From Nostoc spongiaeforme FACHB-130 (GTDB lineage: Bacteria > Cyanobacteriota > Cyanobacteriia > Cyanobacteriales > Nostocaceae): DNA of 64,000 bases. The DNA lies in assembly GCF_014698475.1 (NCBI RefSeq), contig NZ_JACJTB010000010.1, forward strand, positions 89,686 through 153,685. Direction: 5' to 3'. The position numbers and the translations under genes were made by a program. The notes beneath the pieces are model-generated. The model ran no database searches, had not been told where the DNA came from, and was given only the letters and a program-made list of their open reading frames with translations. This document shows positions 38,476 to 47,620 of the stretch, in pieces (within the stretch, counting starts at the first letter, position 1; each line of letters begins with the position of its first letter).

Positions 38476-38569
38476 GATGTTTCACGCAGAGACGCAAAGA
38501 CGCAAAGAAAAGCTCGCAAATAGTGGTCTAGTGATTAAGAGAAAACAATTTTCAATCCAAAATCCAAAA
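38476..38569. repeat. intergenic repeats between kdpA and kdpB
   Basis: Contains the dispersed CGCAGAGACGCAAAGACGCAAAG repeat (38484-38506) and an AATCCAAAATCCAAAATC heptamer run (38555-38572). The first reads through, in frame with kdpB, as a false N-terminal extension. Confidence 0.7.
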
Positions 38570-38574
38570 TCGTC

Positions 38575-40320
38575 TTAGCCGATACCTTTGGCTATCCAGA
38601 AGGCCTCACCGATGGGGCCGAAGGCGAGGACGGGAAAGAATGTGAGTGCGCCGAGAATTAAAATTACGCCTGCGGTTACGCCTGTAAACAGTCCGGTGTC
38701 GGTGCGTAATGTGCCAACTGTGAAGGGGACTTGGGGTTTGCGAGACATACTATCGGCGAGTAGGAGTAAGCCGATGATGGGGATATAGCGTCCGGCGAGG
38801 AGGCTGAAGCAAGTACTGAGGTTCCACCAGAGGGCGGTTGCTGTGGTTTTTGCGCCTGCTGCAATGGCGATGGGTGATGGTTGGGAGTCGCCTAAGCCTT
38901 CAAAGCCTGAGCCGTTGTTAGCCGCAGCCGAAGCATATTCATAAAGGACTTGGGCAAAGCCATGAAAGCCAGGGTTGCTGATTCCTGCTAGTTGGTCGGG
39001 GAAGGCTAACGCTATACCGGCAGGAATCATAATGGAGATGGGGTGAACTAGGAGAATCAAGAAACTCGCTAGTACTACCTCGCGCTTTTCGATTTTGCGT
39101 CCGAGAAATTCTGGTGTGCGTCCTACCATTAAGCCTGTGACGAATACTGCCAAAATTAGGTAGGCAAATAAATAAGCTGTACCTGTACCTTGTCCACCCC
39201 AAATTATTTGTAAAAACATATTGGAGAGGGTGACAAAACCACCGTTGGGCATAAAGGAGTCGTGTAAACTGTTGACTGCACCGCACATGGTTCCGGTGGT
39301 ACTGACGGCAAATAAGGCTGACTGCGCCCAGCCGAAGCGGACTTCTTTACCTTCTAAGTTGGGTTGGGTACTACCTAAGAGTGCGTTGACTGCGGGGTTG
39401 CCGTTATATTCACCAATGGCTGTGATGATAATAAATACGATGTAAATTACGCCCACCATCCCGTAAACTAACCAGGCTTGTTTGGTGTTATTGGCAAATA
39501 AGCCGTAGGTATAAATCAAGGATGTGGGAATTGATAACATCGCCACAATTTGAATCAAGTTAGAAAATCCGTTGGGATTTTCAAAGGGGTGGGCTGAGTT
39601 GATGGCAAAAAAGCCGCCGCCGTTTTCTCCGAGTTGTTTGATGATTTCAAAATGGGCAACGGGGCCGAGAGCGATCGCCTGACTAATATTAGAATCTTCT
39701 AAAGTCGGGAATATAACTGGCCCTGCCAAGGTTTCGGGAACACCAGCCGCCATCAACGCAATTCCGCCAACAATACAAATAGGTAATAAAACTCGCGTAA
39801 TTGAGCGAATCAAATCTACATAAAAGTTACCTAATGGTCTACCTGTTAACCCACGGATAAAAGTAATTCCCACTGCTAAACCCGTGGCGGCTGAGGTGAA
39901 CATGTGATAACCAAGTCCCCACATTTGACTGGCGTAACTCAAATATGTTTCACCAGAATAATGTTGTTGGTTGGTGTTAGTAATAAAGGAAATTGTTGTG
40001 TGTAGGGCTGTATCCCAAGTTGGTGCCGGGATTTTTGTTGGGTTAAAGGGTAGCCATCCTTGATTCATGAGAATGAAGAATATCAGCAAACCCATGACGA
40101 TATTGCTGTAGAGAATGGCTCTGGCGTATTGCCAGCCTGTCATTTCTGCTTTAGTCTGAACGCCAACTAAAGAGTAAAGTATGCGTTCAATTGGGTTTAA
40201 AATTGGGTCGAGAAATGTGCTGCGTTCTTGGTAAACACGCGCCATATATCGCCCAAAAAATGGAGTTATGGCTACTACAATCAGTAGCGTTAGTCCAATT
40301 TGAATCCATCCTTGGAGCAT
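38575..40320 (-). CDS. kdpA: potassium-transporting ATPase subunit A
   Basis: 581 residues, ten membrane helices; the K+-selective channel-like subunit of the high-affinity pump. Selectivity-loop segments are visible as [56 protein letters not shown] and [10 protein letters not shown]. Full length. First gene of a run kdpA-kdpB-kdpF/G-like-kdpC, plus three further genes on the same strand. No kdpD or kdpE follows. Confidence 0.96.
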   Translation of the reverse strand: MLQGWIQIGLTLLIVVAITPFFGRYMARVYQERSTFLDPILNPIERILYSLVGVQTKAEMTGWQYARAILYSNIVMGLLIFFILMNQGWLPFNPTKIPAPTWDTALHTTISFITNTNQQHYSGETYLSYASQMWGLGYHMFTSAATGLAVGITFIRGLTGRPLGNFYVDLIRSITRVLLPICIVGGIALMAAGVPETLAGPVIFPTLEDSNISQAIALGPVAHFEIIKQLGENGGGFFAINSAHPFENPNGFSNLIQIVAMLSIPTSLIYTYGLFANNTKQAWLVYGMVGVIYIVFIIITAIGEYNGNPAVNALLGSTQPNLEGKEVRFGWAQSALFAVSTTGTMCGAVNSLHDSFMPNGGFVTLSNMFLQIIWGGQGTGTAYLFAYLILAVFVTGLMVGRTPEFLGRKIEKREVVLASFLILLVHPISIMIPAGIALAFPDQLAGISNPGFHGFAQVLYEYASAAANNGSGFEGLGDSQPSPIAIAAGAKTTATALWWNLSTCFSLLAGRYIPIIGLLLLADSMSRKPQVPFTVGTLRTDTGLFTGVTAGVILILGALTFFPVLAFGPIGEAFWIAKGIG

Positions 40321-40758
40321 AAATATTAATTATTTAGACAATTTGTAATTAATTGAATTAATTTAGATCATCGATTTTTTATGAGGGAAAAACAAGGGAT
40401 GGAGGATATAAATTTATATTTATACAGCGTTTATTTTTTCTATATCTAGCGTTTAGTTTGTTCCTAAACGCTGCCAATTTTATGATAAACGAACTGCATT
40501 AGACACGAAGTGGCTTCCCGAAAGGTAGGTGCAGAGAGTGCAGAGAAGATAAGCTATTGTAATGAGGTATTAATCAAGAATATATATTGTAGTACTTACG
40601 CAAAATTAAGAAAAAACGAACCGCAAAGGACGCAAAGGACACGAAGTTATAAGAGTTTTAGAGAGTTATTGCGTTAGTACTATATTGAATATATCCATGC
40701 TCACAGTTGAGGATACAGGAACAAGGAATTAACCGCCGATAGCAGAGGATGAACGCCG
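40321..40758. other. divergent promoter region with MITE-like element
   Basis: About 440 bases between kdpA and the divergent kinase gene. It must hold the kdp promoter. It also contains a 93-bp element with terminal inverted repeats (40590-40682, described separately) and, at its right end, AACCGCCGATAGCAGAGGATGAACGCCGATGAACGCAGAT, a typical cyanobacterial intergenic repeat that also supplies the first codons of the kinase. Confidence 0.6.
40590..40682. mobile_element. 93-bp MITE-like element
   Basis: TAGTACTTACGCAA at the left and TTGCGTTAGTACTA at the right are 14-bp terminal inverted repeats with one mismatch; inside lies CGAACCGCAAAGGACGCAAAGGACACGAAG. It has no coding capacity. Target duplication cannot be confirmed. 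Related GACTTACGTAC starts occur at 10632 and 59902. Confidence 0.55.
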
Positions 40759-41865
40759 ATGAACGCAGATAAATTTGTAGCTCAAAAGAATAGTCAACGC
40801 TATGAATTAGGCAGATTTATTATTATATTGTGTCTATTTGTTGGTGTGATGGTGATGGAGTTTAAAACACCAACAGAATATGTTTTTGGATATCTTTATA
40901 CAGGCGCAATTTTATTAACAAACTATTGGTTTGGCGGCAGGGCAACTTTTTTCGCAACTGTGTTGGCGGTGTGTTTGACGCTGTTGAATTTGGTTGTACC
41001 GGGAAATGAATTAGTGAAAGTCTCGACGGTAGCTAGTCGCTTAATTGCGGTGATGGCTTTAATTGTGACTGGTATTTTAAGCGATCGCCTGCGTCGTTCT
41101 CAAGAGGCGATCGCAGTAACTCGCGCTAAGTTAGAATCCCAAGAGGAATTGGTCAAGCTACGAGAAGATTTTGCCTCTACGCTGACTCATGATTTAAAAA
41201 CACCGTTGTTAGGGGCGATTGAAACTATCAAGGCTTTTCAACAAGAAAAATTTGGCCCAGTTGTACCAATGCAACAACAAGTCTTATCGACAATGGCACG
41301 CAGTCATCAGACTTCCTTACAATTGGTAGAAACGCTTTTAGATGTTTATCGCAACGATACCGAAGGTTTAAAACTGGACTTAGCACCAGTTGATTTAACT
41401 ATTTTGGCAGAAGAGGCGATCGGTGATTTGATGGAATTAGCTGCAAATCGTCGTGTTCATCTGTCGGTCAGTTATGGCGATTCTAATTGGCGACAATCAT
41501 TATGGGTGTATGGTGATGCGTTACAACTGCATCGCGTGTTTAATAATCTGTTAGTCAACGCGATTAATCATTCCCGCCGTGGTGGAAAGGTGGAAGTTTT
41601 TTTAGAACCCCAAACTTCTTATCAAGTTGTGAAAATTTTAGATACAGGTGCGGGTATTCAACCAGAACAGTTTTCTCACTTATTTGAAAGATTTTATCAA
41701 GGTCATAGCCGCCAAGCCAAAGGTTCAGGTTTGGGGCTTTATTTATCTCGGCAAATTATTGAAGCCCACGGAGGTATAATCTGGGCAGAGAACAAAGTGC
41801 CGACTGGTGCTGTGTTTGCTTTTAAACTACCTGTTTATCCATTTCCATCTCCGCCATCTGCGTGA
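40759..41865 (+). CDS. membrane histidine kinase, kdp-adjacent
   Basis: 368 residues. Three or four membrane helices (about 20-115) resemble the DUF4118/KdpD membrane part, but the N-terminal KdpD Usp domain is missing. Then a HisKA domain with phospho-accepting His144 (STLTHDLKTPLLGAIE), a HATPase domain with NNLLVNAINHS, DTGAGI and GSGLGLYLS. The C-terminal 15 residues (VYPFPSPPSA) look like read-through of an intergenic repeat. ATG at 40759 is in a repeat and no ribosome-binding site is clear. The regulator gene begins one base after its stop. Lying divergent to kdpA it is a plausible regulator of Kdp, but this is inference. Confidence 0.88.
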   Translation: MNADKFVAQKNSQRYELGRFIIILCLFVGVMVMEFKTPTEYVFGYLYTGAILLTNYWFGGRATFFATVLAVCLTLLNLVVPGNELVKVSTVASRLIAVMALIVTGILSDRLRRSQEAIAVTRAKLESQEELVKLREDFASTLTHDLKTPLLGAIETIKAFQQEKFGPVVPMQQQVLSTMARSHQTSLQLVETLLDVYRNDTEGLKLDLAPVDLTILAEEAIGDLMELAANRRVHLSVSYGDSNWRQSLWVYGDALQLHRVFNNLLVNAINHSRRGGKVEVFLEPQTSYQVVKILDTGAGIQPEQFSHLFERFYQGHSRQAKGSGLGLYLSRQIIEAHGGIIWAENKVPTGAVFAFKLPVYPFPSPPSA

Positions 41866-41866
41866 A

Positions 41867-42550
41867 ATGTCTTCTACCTCAATCAAAATTCTACTAGTTG
41901 AAGATGATGAACTTTTTCGCTTAGGTTTGCAAGTACGGTTGCAGCAAGAACCTGGGTTAGAAATTATTGCTGAGACTGAAGATGGTGAAACAGCTATTGA
42001 GTTAGTCAAAGAACATCCTCTAGATATTGTGTTGTTAGATGTTGGTTTACCGGGAATTGGTGGAATTGAAACTTGTAGACAAATTAAGCAGCAAAATCCT
42101 GCACTGCCAATTTTAATTCTCACTTCCCACTCGCAAAAGCCATTAATTTTCAAGTTAATTGAAGCAGGCGCTCAAGGTTATTGTATGAAAGGCATTGCTG
42201 CGGAAAAATTAGTCTTAGCATTGCGTTCTGTAGCAGCTGGTGCTTCTTGGTGGGATGAAACTGCAACCAAAGAAATTCGTTCTTCTTTTTTGGCTGAATC
42301 ATCACCCCACACCGACAATATCTTAAAGCCTACCAATCCCCTAACTGGGCGCGAACAAGAAATCTTATCGCTGTTAGCAGCAGGTAAAACCAATCAAGAA
42401 ATTGCAGCTGCACTATATATTGCACCGGGAACAGTGCGAGTGCATATTCATGCCATTTTACAAAAATTAGAGGCGAGCGATCGCACTCAAGCTGTGATGA
42501 TGGCTTTACAAAAAGGATTAATCAAAAGCGACATCATTGTAAATGATTAG
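41867..42550 (+). CDS. NarL/FixJ-type response regulator
   Basis: 227 residues. Receiver domain (8-125) with VEDDE, phospho-acceptor Asp58 in LLDVGLPG, conserved Thr and Lys, and a C-terminal LuxR-type helix-turn-helix (about 157-220) with LTGREQEILSLLAAGKTNQEIA. It starts one base after the histidine kinase gene, so the two form a two-component pair. The partner of Kdp in other bacteria, KdpE, is OmpR-type, so if this pair controls kdp it is a replacement by an unrelated output class. Confidence 0.9.
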   Translation: MSSTSIKILLVEDDELFRLGLQVRLQQEPGLEIIAETEDGETAIELVKEHPLDIVLLDVGLPGIGGIETCRQIKQQNPALPILILTSHSQKPLIFKLIEAGAQGYCMKGIAAEKLVLALRSVAAGASWWDETATKEIRSSFLAESSPHTDNILKPTNPLTGREQEILSLLAAGKTNQEIAAALYIAPGTVRVHIHAILQKLEASDRTQAVMMALQKGLIKSDIIVND

Positions 42551-42621
42551 CAAAATCCACACCTGCAAGTATTTGGATACACTCAAAGTTCTTTTAGTTG
42601 GCTTTCAAGAAGCTGGAATTT

Positions 42622-43464
42622 CTACTTCTGTCCGCACACCAAACCAAACTTAATTAACCCATTTTCATAACCGCGACTCATTAACCCTAGTGCTAAGGCT
42701 CCTTGAATAGTATTCCAGCCAGAACGCAACAACCCAAAAATTGCACTAGGTGTAATTGCGGAATCAATTACGACATTCCAAAATGGTGCAACAGCAACTG
42801 ACCAATCAGCAGTGCGGATATTTTTTAATGGTAGTTGATGAGCGATCGCTTCATACTCTGGTAACGAAATCACATAAGGCAAACAATACACGCGGTAAAT
42901 ATCTTGCAAATGCTTTTGTTCATCTGCTGTTAATGGTGCATCATCTGTGGGTCGATGACACCAAGTCGCCATAATTAAAGTCCCGCCCGGTTTTAATACC
43001 CGATAACATTCTTGCAAAAACTGGGTTTTATCAGGCATGTGTTCACCACTTTCCAGTGACCAAACCAAGTCAAAGCTATCATCTGCAAAAGGCATTGCTT
43101 GAGCATTAGCTACTAAAAACTTACTTCTTAGATGTAACAACATTTCCTGAGCGCGTTCTGTCGCTCTGGCGGCTTGCACAGGACTTAAAGTAATACCAGT
43201 AGTCCGAGCATGAAACTTTTCTGCCAAGTATAAAGAACTACCGCCAATACCACAACCCACATCTAAAATGTTAGTTGCTGTTTTAACATCTGCCCAATTC
43301 AGCAATTCTTCAATTAAATCAATTTGCGCTTGACGGCGGTCTTTTGGTTGCGTTCCATCTACACCGTAGAAACCGTGGTGCATGTGTTCGCCCCAAACTT
43401 CTTCCCATAAACCAGAAGAAGCATCGTAAAACTGCTGAATTTGCTGATATAGTGTTGTACTCAT
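42622..43464 (-). CDS. gamma-tocopherol methyltransferase-like
   Basis: 280 residues, class I SAM methyltransferase. SAM-binding ILDVGCGIGGSSLYLAEKF, ANAQAMPF and the acidic WSLESGEHMPDK motifs are present, and the N-terminal HMHHGFYG is typical of the tocopherol methyltransferase family. It would convert gamma- to alpha-tocopherol in membrane lipids. No signal peptide was seen; the plant enzyme has a transit peptide, cyanobacterial ones do not need one. Convergent with the regulator gene. A related MPBQ/other quinone methyltransferase is the alternative. Confidence 0.83.
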   Translation of the reverse strand: MSTTLYQQIQQFYDASSGLWEEVWGEHMHHGFYGVDGTQPKDRRQAQIDLIEELLNWADVKTATNILDVGCGIGGSSLYLAEKFHARTTGITLSPVQAARATERAQEMLLHLRSKFLVANAQAMPFADDSFDLVWSLESGEHMPDKTQFLQECYRVLKPGGTLIMATWCHRPTDDAPLTADEQKHLQDIYRVYCLPYVISLPEYEAIAHQLPLKNIRTADWSVAVAPFWNVVIDSAITPSAIFGLLRSGWNTIQGALALGLMSRGYENGLIKFGLVCGQK

Positions 43465-43615
43465 AAAACAAATAATGTTAAGACAAGACAGAGTTTAAAT
43501 AAACATACTGGTAGGCTACCATGTGTGTTTTTAATTAAATCAGGATGTTTTTCTTTTCCAGGAAGAATCTATGGTGTAGACCCTACCTGGAATAATTTAG
43601 AGGCTCTACTTTAAT

Positions 43616-44950
43616 ATGACTGTTTCGCGGACAATTTGCTTGGGATTTTTGGCTGTCATAGCTGTCGGGACGATGTTGTTGATGCTGCCGATTTCAACTA
43701 GCGACGGTAGTTGGAATAATTTAGTTGTGGCATTATTCACCTCAACATCTGCCGTTTGTGTGACGGGCTTATCAGTGGTTGACCCTGGGACTTATTTTTC
43801 TTTTTGGGGTCAGTTGTTTATTGCCTTGTTAGTTCAAATTGGTGGTTTGGGATATATGACAACCACTACCTTTTTGATTTTGCTGATTGGGCATAAATTT
43901 GATCTGCGGCAAAAAATGGCGATTCAACAAGCATTAGACAGACCAGGGATGCACGGTAGCGCCCAAGTAATTCGCTCAATTATTGCTACGACTTTAATTT
44001 TTGAAATTACTGGAATATTTTTACTTTTGCCTGTTTTTGTACCGCAATATGGTTGGTCACAAGGGCTATGGTTAGCGATTTTTCATAGTGTGAATTCTTG
44101 GAATAATGCAGGATTTAGTTTATTTAAAGATAATTTGATTGGTTATCAAACATCTGTGTTAGTAGTTTTCACAGTCACGACATTGATTATCTTTGGGGGT
44201 ATTGGTTATCAAGTTATTTTAGAGATGTATCTTTGGTTGCGCGATCGCATCCTCAAACAAAAGACAATTTTAGTACTTTCTTTAGACTTTAAAGTTGCCA
44301 CCAGCACAACTTTAATTCTGTTAATTCTCGGCACGATTGCCTTTTTTTGTATTGAAATCAGGAACCCCGCAACCTTTGGTAACTTAGACTTAGGCGGTCA
44401 GTTTTTAGTAGCTTGGTTTCAATCAGTCACCCCTAGAACTGCCGGATTCAACACTATAGATATTAGTAAAATGACCACTGCTGGTCTATTCATTACCATT
44501 GCCTTCATGTTTATTGGTGCTAGTCCTGGTGGTACAGGCGGGGGGATAAAAACCACAACTTTACGAGTTTTGACAAGTTGTACAAAAGCAATTTTGCAAG
44601 GCAAGGAAGAAGTTTTATTGTATGACCGCAAAATAGCGATATCTTTAATATTGAAAGCAGTGGGTGTATTAGTTGGTTCTGTAGCTACGGTAATTTTGTC
44701 AACGATTTTAATATCTTTAACAGATCCAAAGTTAGACTTTATTCAAATTTTATTTGAAGTAGTATCCGCCTTTGCTACCGTTGGTCTTTCTACAGGGATA
44801 ACAGGTACAGTCTCAACCGCCGCTAAACTAATATTAATTATTACCATGTACATTGGTAGAGTTGGGGTTTTATTATTAATGTCCGCGATTTTAGGCGACC
44901 CCCGCCCGACTAGAATTCACTATCCTGAAGAAAACCTATTGGTGGGATAG
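43616..44950 (+). CDS. ktrB: Trk/Ktr-type potassium transporter subunit
   Basis: 444 residues, eight or more membrane helices and four P-loops with the KtrB selectivity Gly in TSAVCVTGLSV, NSWNNAGFSLF, TPRTAGFNTID and FATVGLSTGITG. Partner of the RCK protein in ktrA, which follows 266 bases on. KtrAB is Na+-dependent K+ uptake important for osmotic shock in cyanobacteria. ATG at 43616 is used. No ntpJ/Trk gene sits nearby. Confidence 0.94.
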   Translation: MTVSRTICLGFLAVIAVGTMLLMLPISTSDGSWNNLVVALFTSTSAVCVTGLSVVDPGTYFSFWGQLFIALLVQIGGLGYMTTTTFLILLIGHKFDLRQKMAIQQALDRPGMHGSAQVIRSIIATTLIFEITGIFLLLPVFVPQYGWSQGLWLAIFHSVNSWNNAGFSLFKDNLIGYQTSVLVVFTVTTLIIFGGIGYQVILEMYLWLRDRILKQKTILVLSLDFKVATSTTLILLILGTIAFFCIEIRNPATFGNLDLGGQFLVAWFQSVTPRTAGFNTIDISKMTTAGLFITIAFMFIGASPGGTGGGIKTTTLRVLTSCTKAILQGKEEVLLYDRKIAISLILKAVGVLVGSVATVILSTILISLTDPKLDFIQILFEVVSAFATVGLSTGITGTVSTAAKLILIITMYIGRVGVLLLMSAILGDPRPTRIHYPEENLLVG

Positions 44951-45015
44951 CTGATTGAAAGGAAAAAGATTTCATATAAAAATTCTACTGGATTTGTAAA
45001 AATTGAAAGGCTCAG

Positions 45016-45044
45016 ATCCCCGACTTCTTCAAGAAGTCGGGGAT
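45016..45044. repeat. 29-bp palindromic repeat between ktrB and ktrA
   Basis: ATCCCCGACTTCTT-C-AAGAAGTCGGGGAT, a perfect 14-bp inverted repeat around one base, followed by TTATTT. Similar palindromes occur widely in Nostocales genomes. It may act as a transcription attenuator in the operon. Confidence 0.85.
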
Positions 45045-45216
45045 TTATTTATGGATAACGAAAACTAACTGTTGGGATAACCGTACTGAGTATCAATACC
45101 ATTAACTTAAACTGATAAAATATGAAACACTAGGCAAAAAATAAAAATTGTTACTTTAAGTGAGATTTCAGAATTTTTTGTCCTAAATACAGGGAGCGTT
45201 AATAAGGAAAGCAACT

Positions 45217-45912
45217 GTGAACCTTGCATCACTAGGTTTTTTTCGCAGCCTACGTAAAGATAATCAGCAATTTGCGGTCATTGGGCTAGGTCGGTTTGGT
45301 CGGTCTGTATGTTCAACCCTGCATAAGTTTGGTTATCAAGTTTTAGCAACAGATGTTGATGAAAAAAGAGTGTGTGAAGCGTTGACAGAAGAAATCGTTG
45401 GTCATGCTTTGCAATTAGATTCTACAGAACCAGCCGCACTGAAAGAAGCAGGGATTTTTGAATTTGATACAGTGATTGTAGCGATCGGTAATTACGTTCA
45501 AGAAAGTATTATTACTACTCTCAATGTCAAAGAAGGTGGTGTACCTCACGTTGTGGCGAAAGCTTCTAGTGAAGTTCACCGCAAGTTATTGCACAGAGTC
45601 GGTGCAGACCATGTTGTTTTCCCTGAGTATGAAGCCGGCTGTGCTTTAGCACGTACTCTCACCAAACCATCTATCTTAGATAGATTTGACCTCGACCCAG
45701 ACCATAGTATTGTTGAGATGATTGTGCCTGATGAATTTCATGGCAAAACCATTACTGAAATTCAACTGCGTAATCGTTATGGTTTAAATTTGCTGGCTGT
45801 CAGTCAAGATGGTAAATTTGCCATCAACCCAGACCCCCACAAGCGCCTAGAACGTGGTTCAGCAATGGTGGTAATTGGCTGTAATAAAGATATTAATCGC
45901 TTACCAATTTAA
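45217..45912 (+). CDS. ktrA: Ktr regulatory subunit (RCK/TrkA-N)
   Basis: 231 residues. Rossmann NAD(H)/nucleotide site FAVIGLGRFGRSVCSTLHKFGYQVLATDVDE, with GxGxxG and acidic residue, followed by a RCK_C domain (about 145-225, DHSIVEMIVPDEFHGKTITEIQLRN). Gates KtrB in response to ATP/ADP or c-di-AMP in homologues. GTG start, with AAGGAAA six bases upstream. Same strand as ktrB, which is 266 bases upstream. Confidence 0.94.
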   Translation: MNLASLGFFRSLRKDNQQFAVIGLGRFGRSVCSTLHKFGYQVLATDVDEKRVCEALTEEIVGHALQLDSTEPAALKEAGIFEFDTVIVAIGNYVQESIITTLNVKEGGVPHVVAKASSEVHRKLLHRVGADHVVFPEYEAGCALARTLTKPSILDRFDLDPDHSIVEMIVPDEFHGKTITEIQLRNRYGLNLLAVSQDGKFAINPDPHKRLERGSAMVVIGCNKDINRLPI

Positions 45913-45996
45913 TGCTCTGATTGAGGAACATAGGAATTACACTTAAGTATATGGTGTAAAAACCCTGAAAAAAGAATTTTGTTTTTGATCGCAGTT

Positions 45997-46380
45997 ATGG
46001 ATTTAATAGTTAAAGATTTAGCAGCAATAGATGATAGACTTTCTCAGCGTCATATTGACCTTGACCCGGCTGGCTATTTCATCATCTATTTGGATAGAGG
46101 AGAGGGATTAATCCACGCCAAGCATTTTACCAATGTAATTGATGAGCATGGTTTAGCGGTAGATCCCGAAACAGGAAAAGTGATTCCGGCGCGGGGTAAG
46201 GTGGAAAGAACCCACAGCACGGTTTATAGTGGCAGAACTGCCAAGGAACTCAGTGTGAAAATTTTTGAACAAACTCACCCTTGTCCAGTGTCGCAGTTAG
46301 ACCATGCAGCTTATTTAGGACGAGAATTTGTCCGTGCTGAGGTGGCTTTAGTGACAGGACAAGAGTATGTTCAAGACTAG
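45997..46380 (+). CDS. DUF4346 family protein
   Basis: 127-residue soluble protein, apparently DUF4346: DPAGYFIIYLDRGEGLIHAKHFTN, LAVDPETGKVIPARGKVER and LDHAAYLGREFVRAE. The domain also occurs fused to pterin-binding proteins. Start at ATG 45997 preferred to TTG 45979. Eighty-four bases after ktrA, same strand, so possibly co-transcribed. Function not known. Confidence 0.78.
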   Translation: MDLIVKDLAAIDDRLSQRHIDLDPAGYFIIYLDRGEGLIHAKHFTNVIDEHGLAVDPETGKVIPARGKVERTHSTVYSGRTAKELSVKIFEQTHPCPVSQLDHAAYLGREFVRAEVALVTGQEYVQD

Positions 46381-46461
46381 AAAAAGTATGAAGTATGAAA
46401 TTTTTACACCTCATACTTCACACTACCCTGCGGGAACGCCAAGGGCGAACAGACTTTAGAG

Positions 46462-47202
46462 TTAGCCGTTAGATGGTGGCTGTGGCTGATTTACTTGATA
46501 TATGTAGTAAGTCGCCATCGGAATGACGGTTGCTGCAATTAACAGACCTATCACCCAAGCAGTTGCACTACCTTGGTCGGTATCTTCTGCTTTGGTAAAG
46601 GTGCCTTCTACCGTTTCTTTATCGACAATTTGTGGTGGGCCGGGATCGGGTTCACCAGAGAGAACTTTCACTAAGCGATCGCTCGCATCCAAAAATGCCT
46701 GATTATATTTATCACCGTTGCGTAATGGTGCAGCTAAGGTTTCTGTAGCAACACTTTCAGCAATAGCATCAGTCAGCAAAGACTTGACTTGATCCCCGGT
46801 AATAATTGCAGTGTTGTTAGTAACAGTATCCAGCACTAACAAAGTTTGGTTTGCTTGCGCCTCTTTGGTGGGAAACCATTTTTCAAACAGCCCTTTAGTA
46901 AAGCTTTCTGGTGTTTCACCATAATCTAAACGGCGAATAGTGACAAATCGCACTTCATTGCCAGTTTTCTTGGCTAAATCTCCAAAGGCTCCACTAATTT
47001 TACCTTCGTTGATGCGACTTAGCACTTCACCTTGATCTACAACCCAGTCACCACCGGGGGTTAAATTCGGAATTTGATACACACCAGTGGCTAACGCCGG
47101 GGTAGCCAAAAGTGATGCACCAAGAATAATTGCCAGTATTGGTGTTAGCAGCCAAATGATGTATGTTTTAATGCCAAATACTGTTCTGAGGAGCTGTTTC
47201 AT
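46462..47202 (-). CDS. psb32: Psb32/TLP18.3 family, photosystem II repair
   Basis: 246 residues. Signal peptide (hydrophobic 15-40, ending LATPALATG), a TPM domain (about 55-185, VVDQGEVLSRINEGKISG) and a C-terminal membrane anchor (about 215-235) followed by a Pro/Gln tail. In Synechocystis and plants this protein protects and repairs photosystem II on the lumenal side. The start at 47202 is chosen for AGGATC eight bases upstream. A 256-residue form starting at 47232 is less likely. Confidence 0.85.
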   Translation of the reverse strand: MKQLLRTVFGIKTYIIWLLTPILAIILGASLLATPALATGVYQIPNLTPGGDWVVDQGEVLSRINEGKISGAFGDLAKKTGNEVRFVTIRRLDYGETPESFTKGLFEKWFPTKEAQANQTLLVLDTVTNNTAIITGDQVKSLLTDAIAESVATETLAAPLRNGDKYNQAFLDASDRLVKVLSGEPDPGPPQIVDKETVEGTFTKAEDTDQGSATAWVIGLLIAATVIPMATYYIYQVNQPQPPSNG

Positions 47203-47620
47203 TTGATTGATCCTAAGACAGACTAGCACCAAAAATACTACACAATCAATGACAAAATCACCCTGTTCAGGAATTTATCTATAGCAAAGTGCTGGGTGCT
47301 GAGTAGAAACCCAGTATTATAATGTGTTTCAAATATAAATATAGTCCTAACATCTGCTTAGACTGCTCATATAAAAAATTGGCAATAAAAAATTAGTAAT
47401 TTTTATGCTGTGATGCGGAATCTAAATGTTTAAGGCGGACTTTGCCAATTATTCCAGAACTTTATGATATAACCAAAATTCTGTCTTAGCTGCTACCTAC
47501 AGACACTAAATATCTGGCAAAAATACTGTTTTTTAGAGAAACAGGGTGATTTTTGTGGATTTCTGATGCAGCAATGAAGACAGAATTATAGAAAGTAGCA
47601 ATTTGAATAAATACAAAAGT

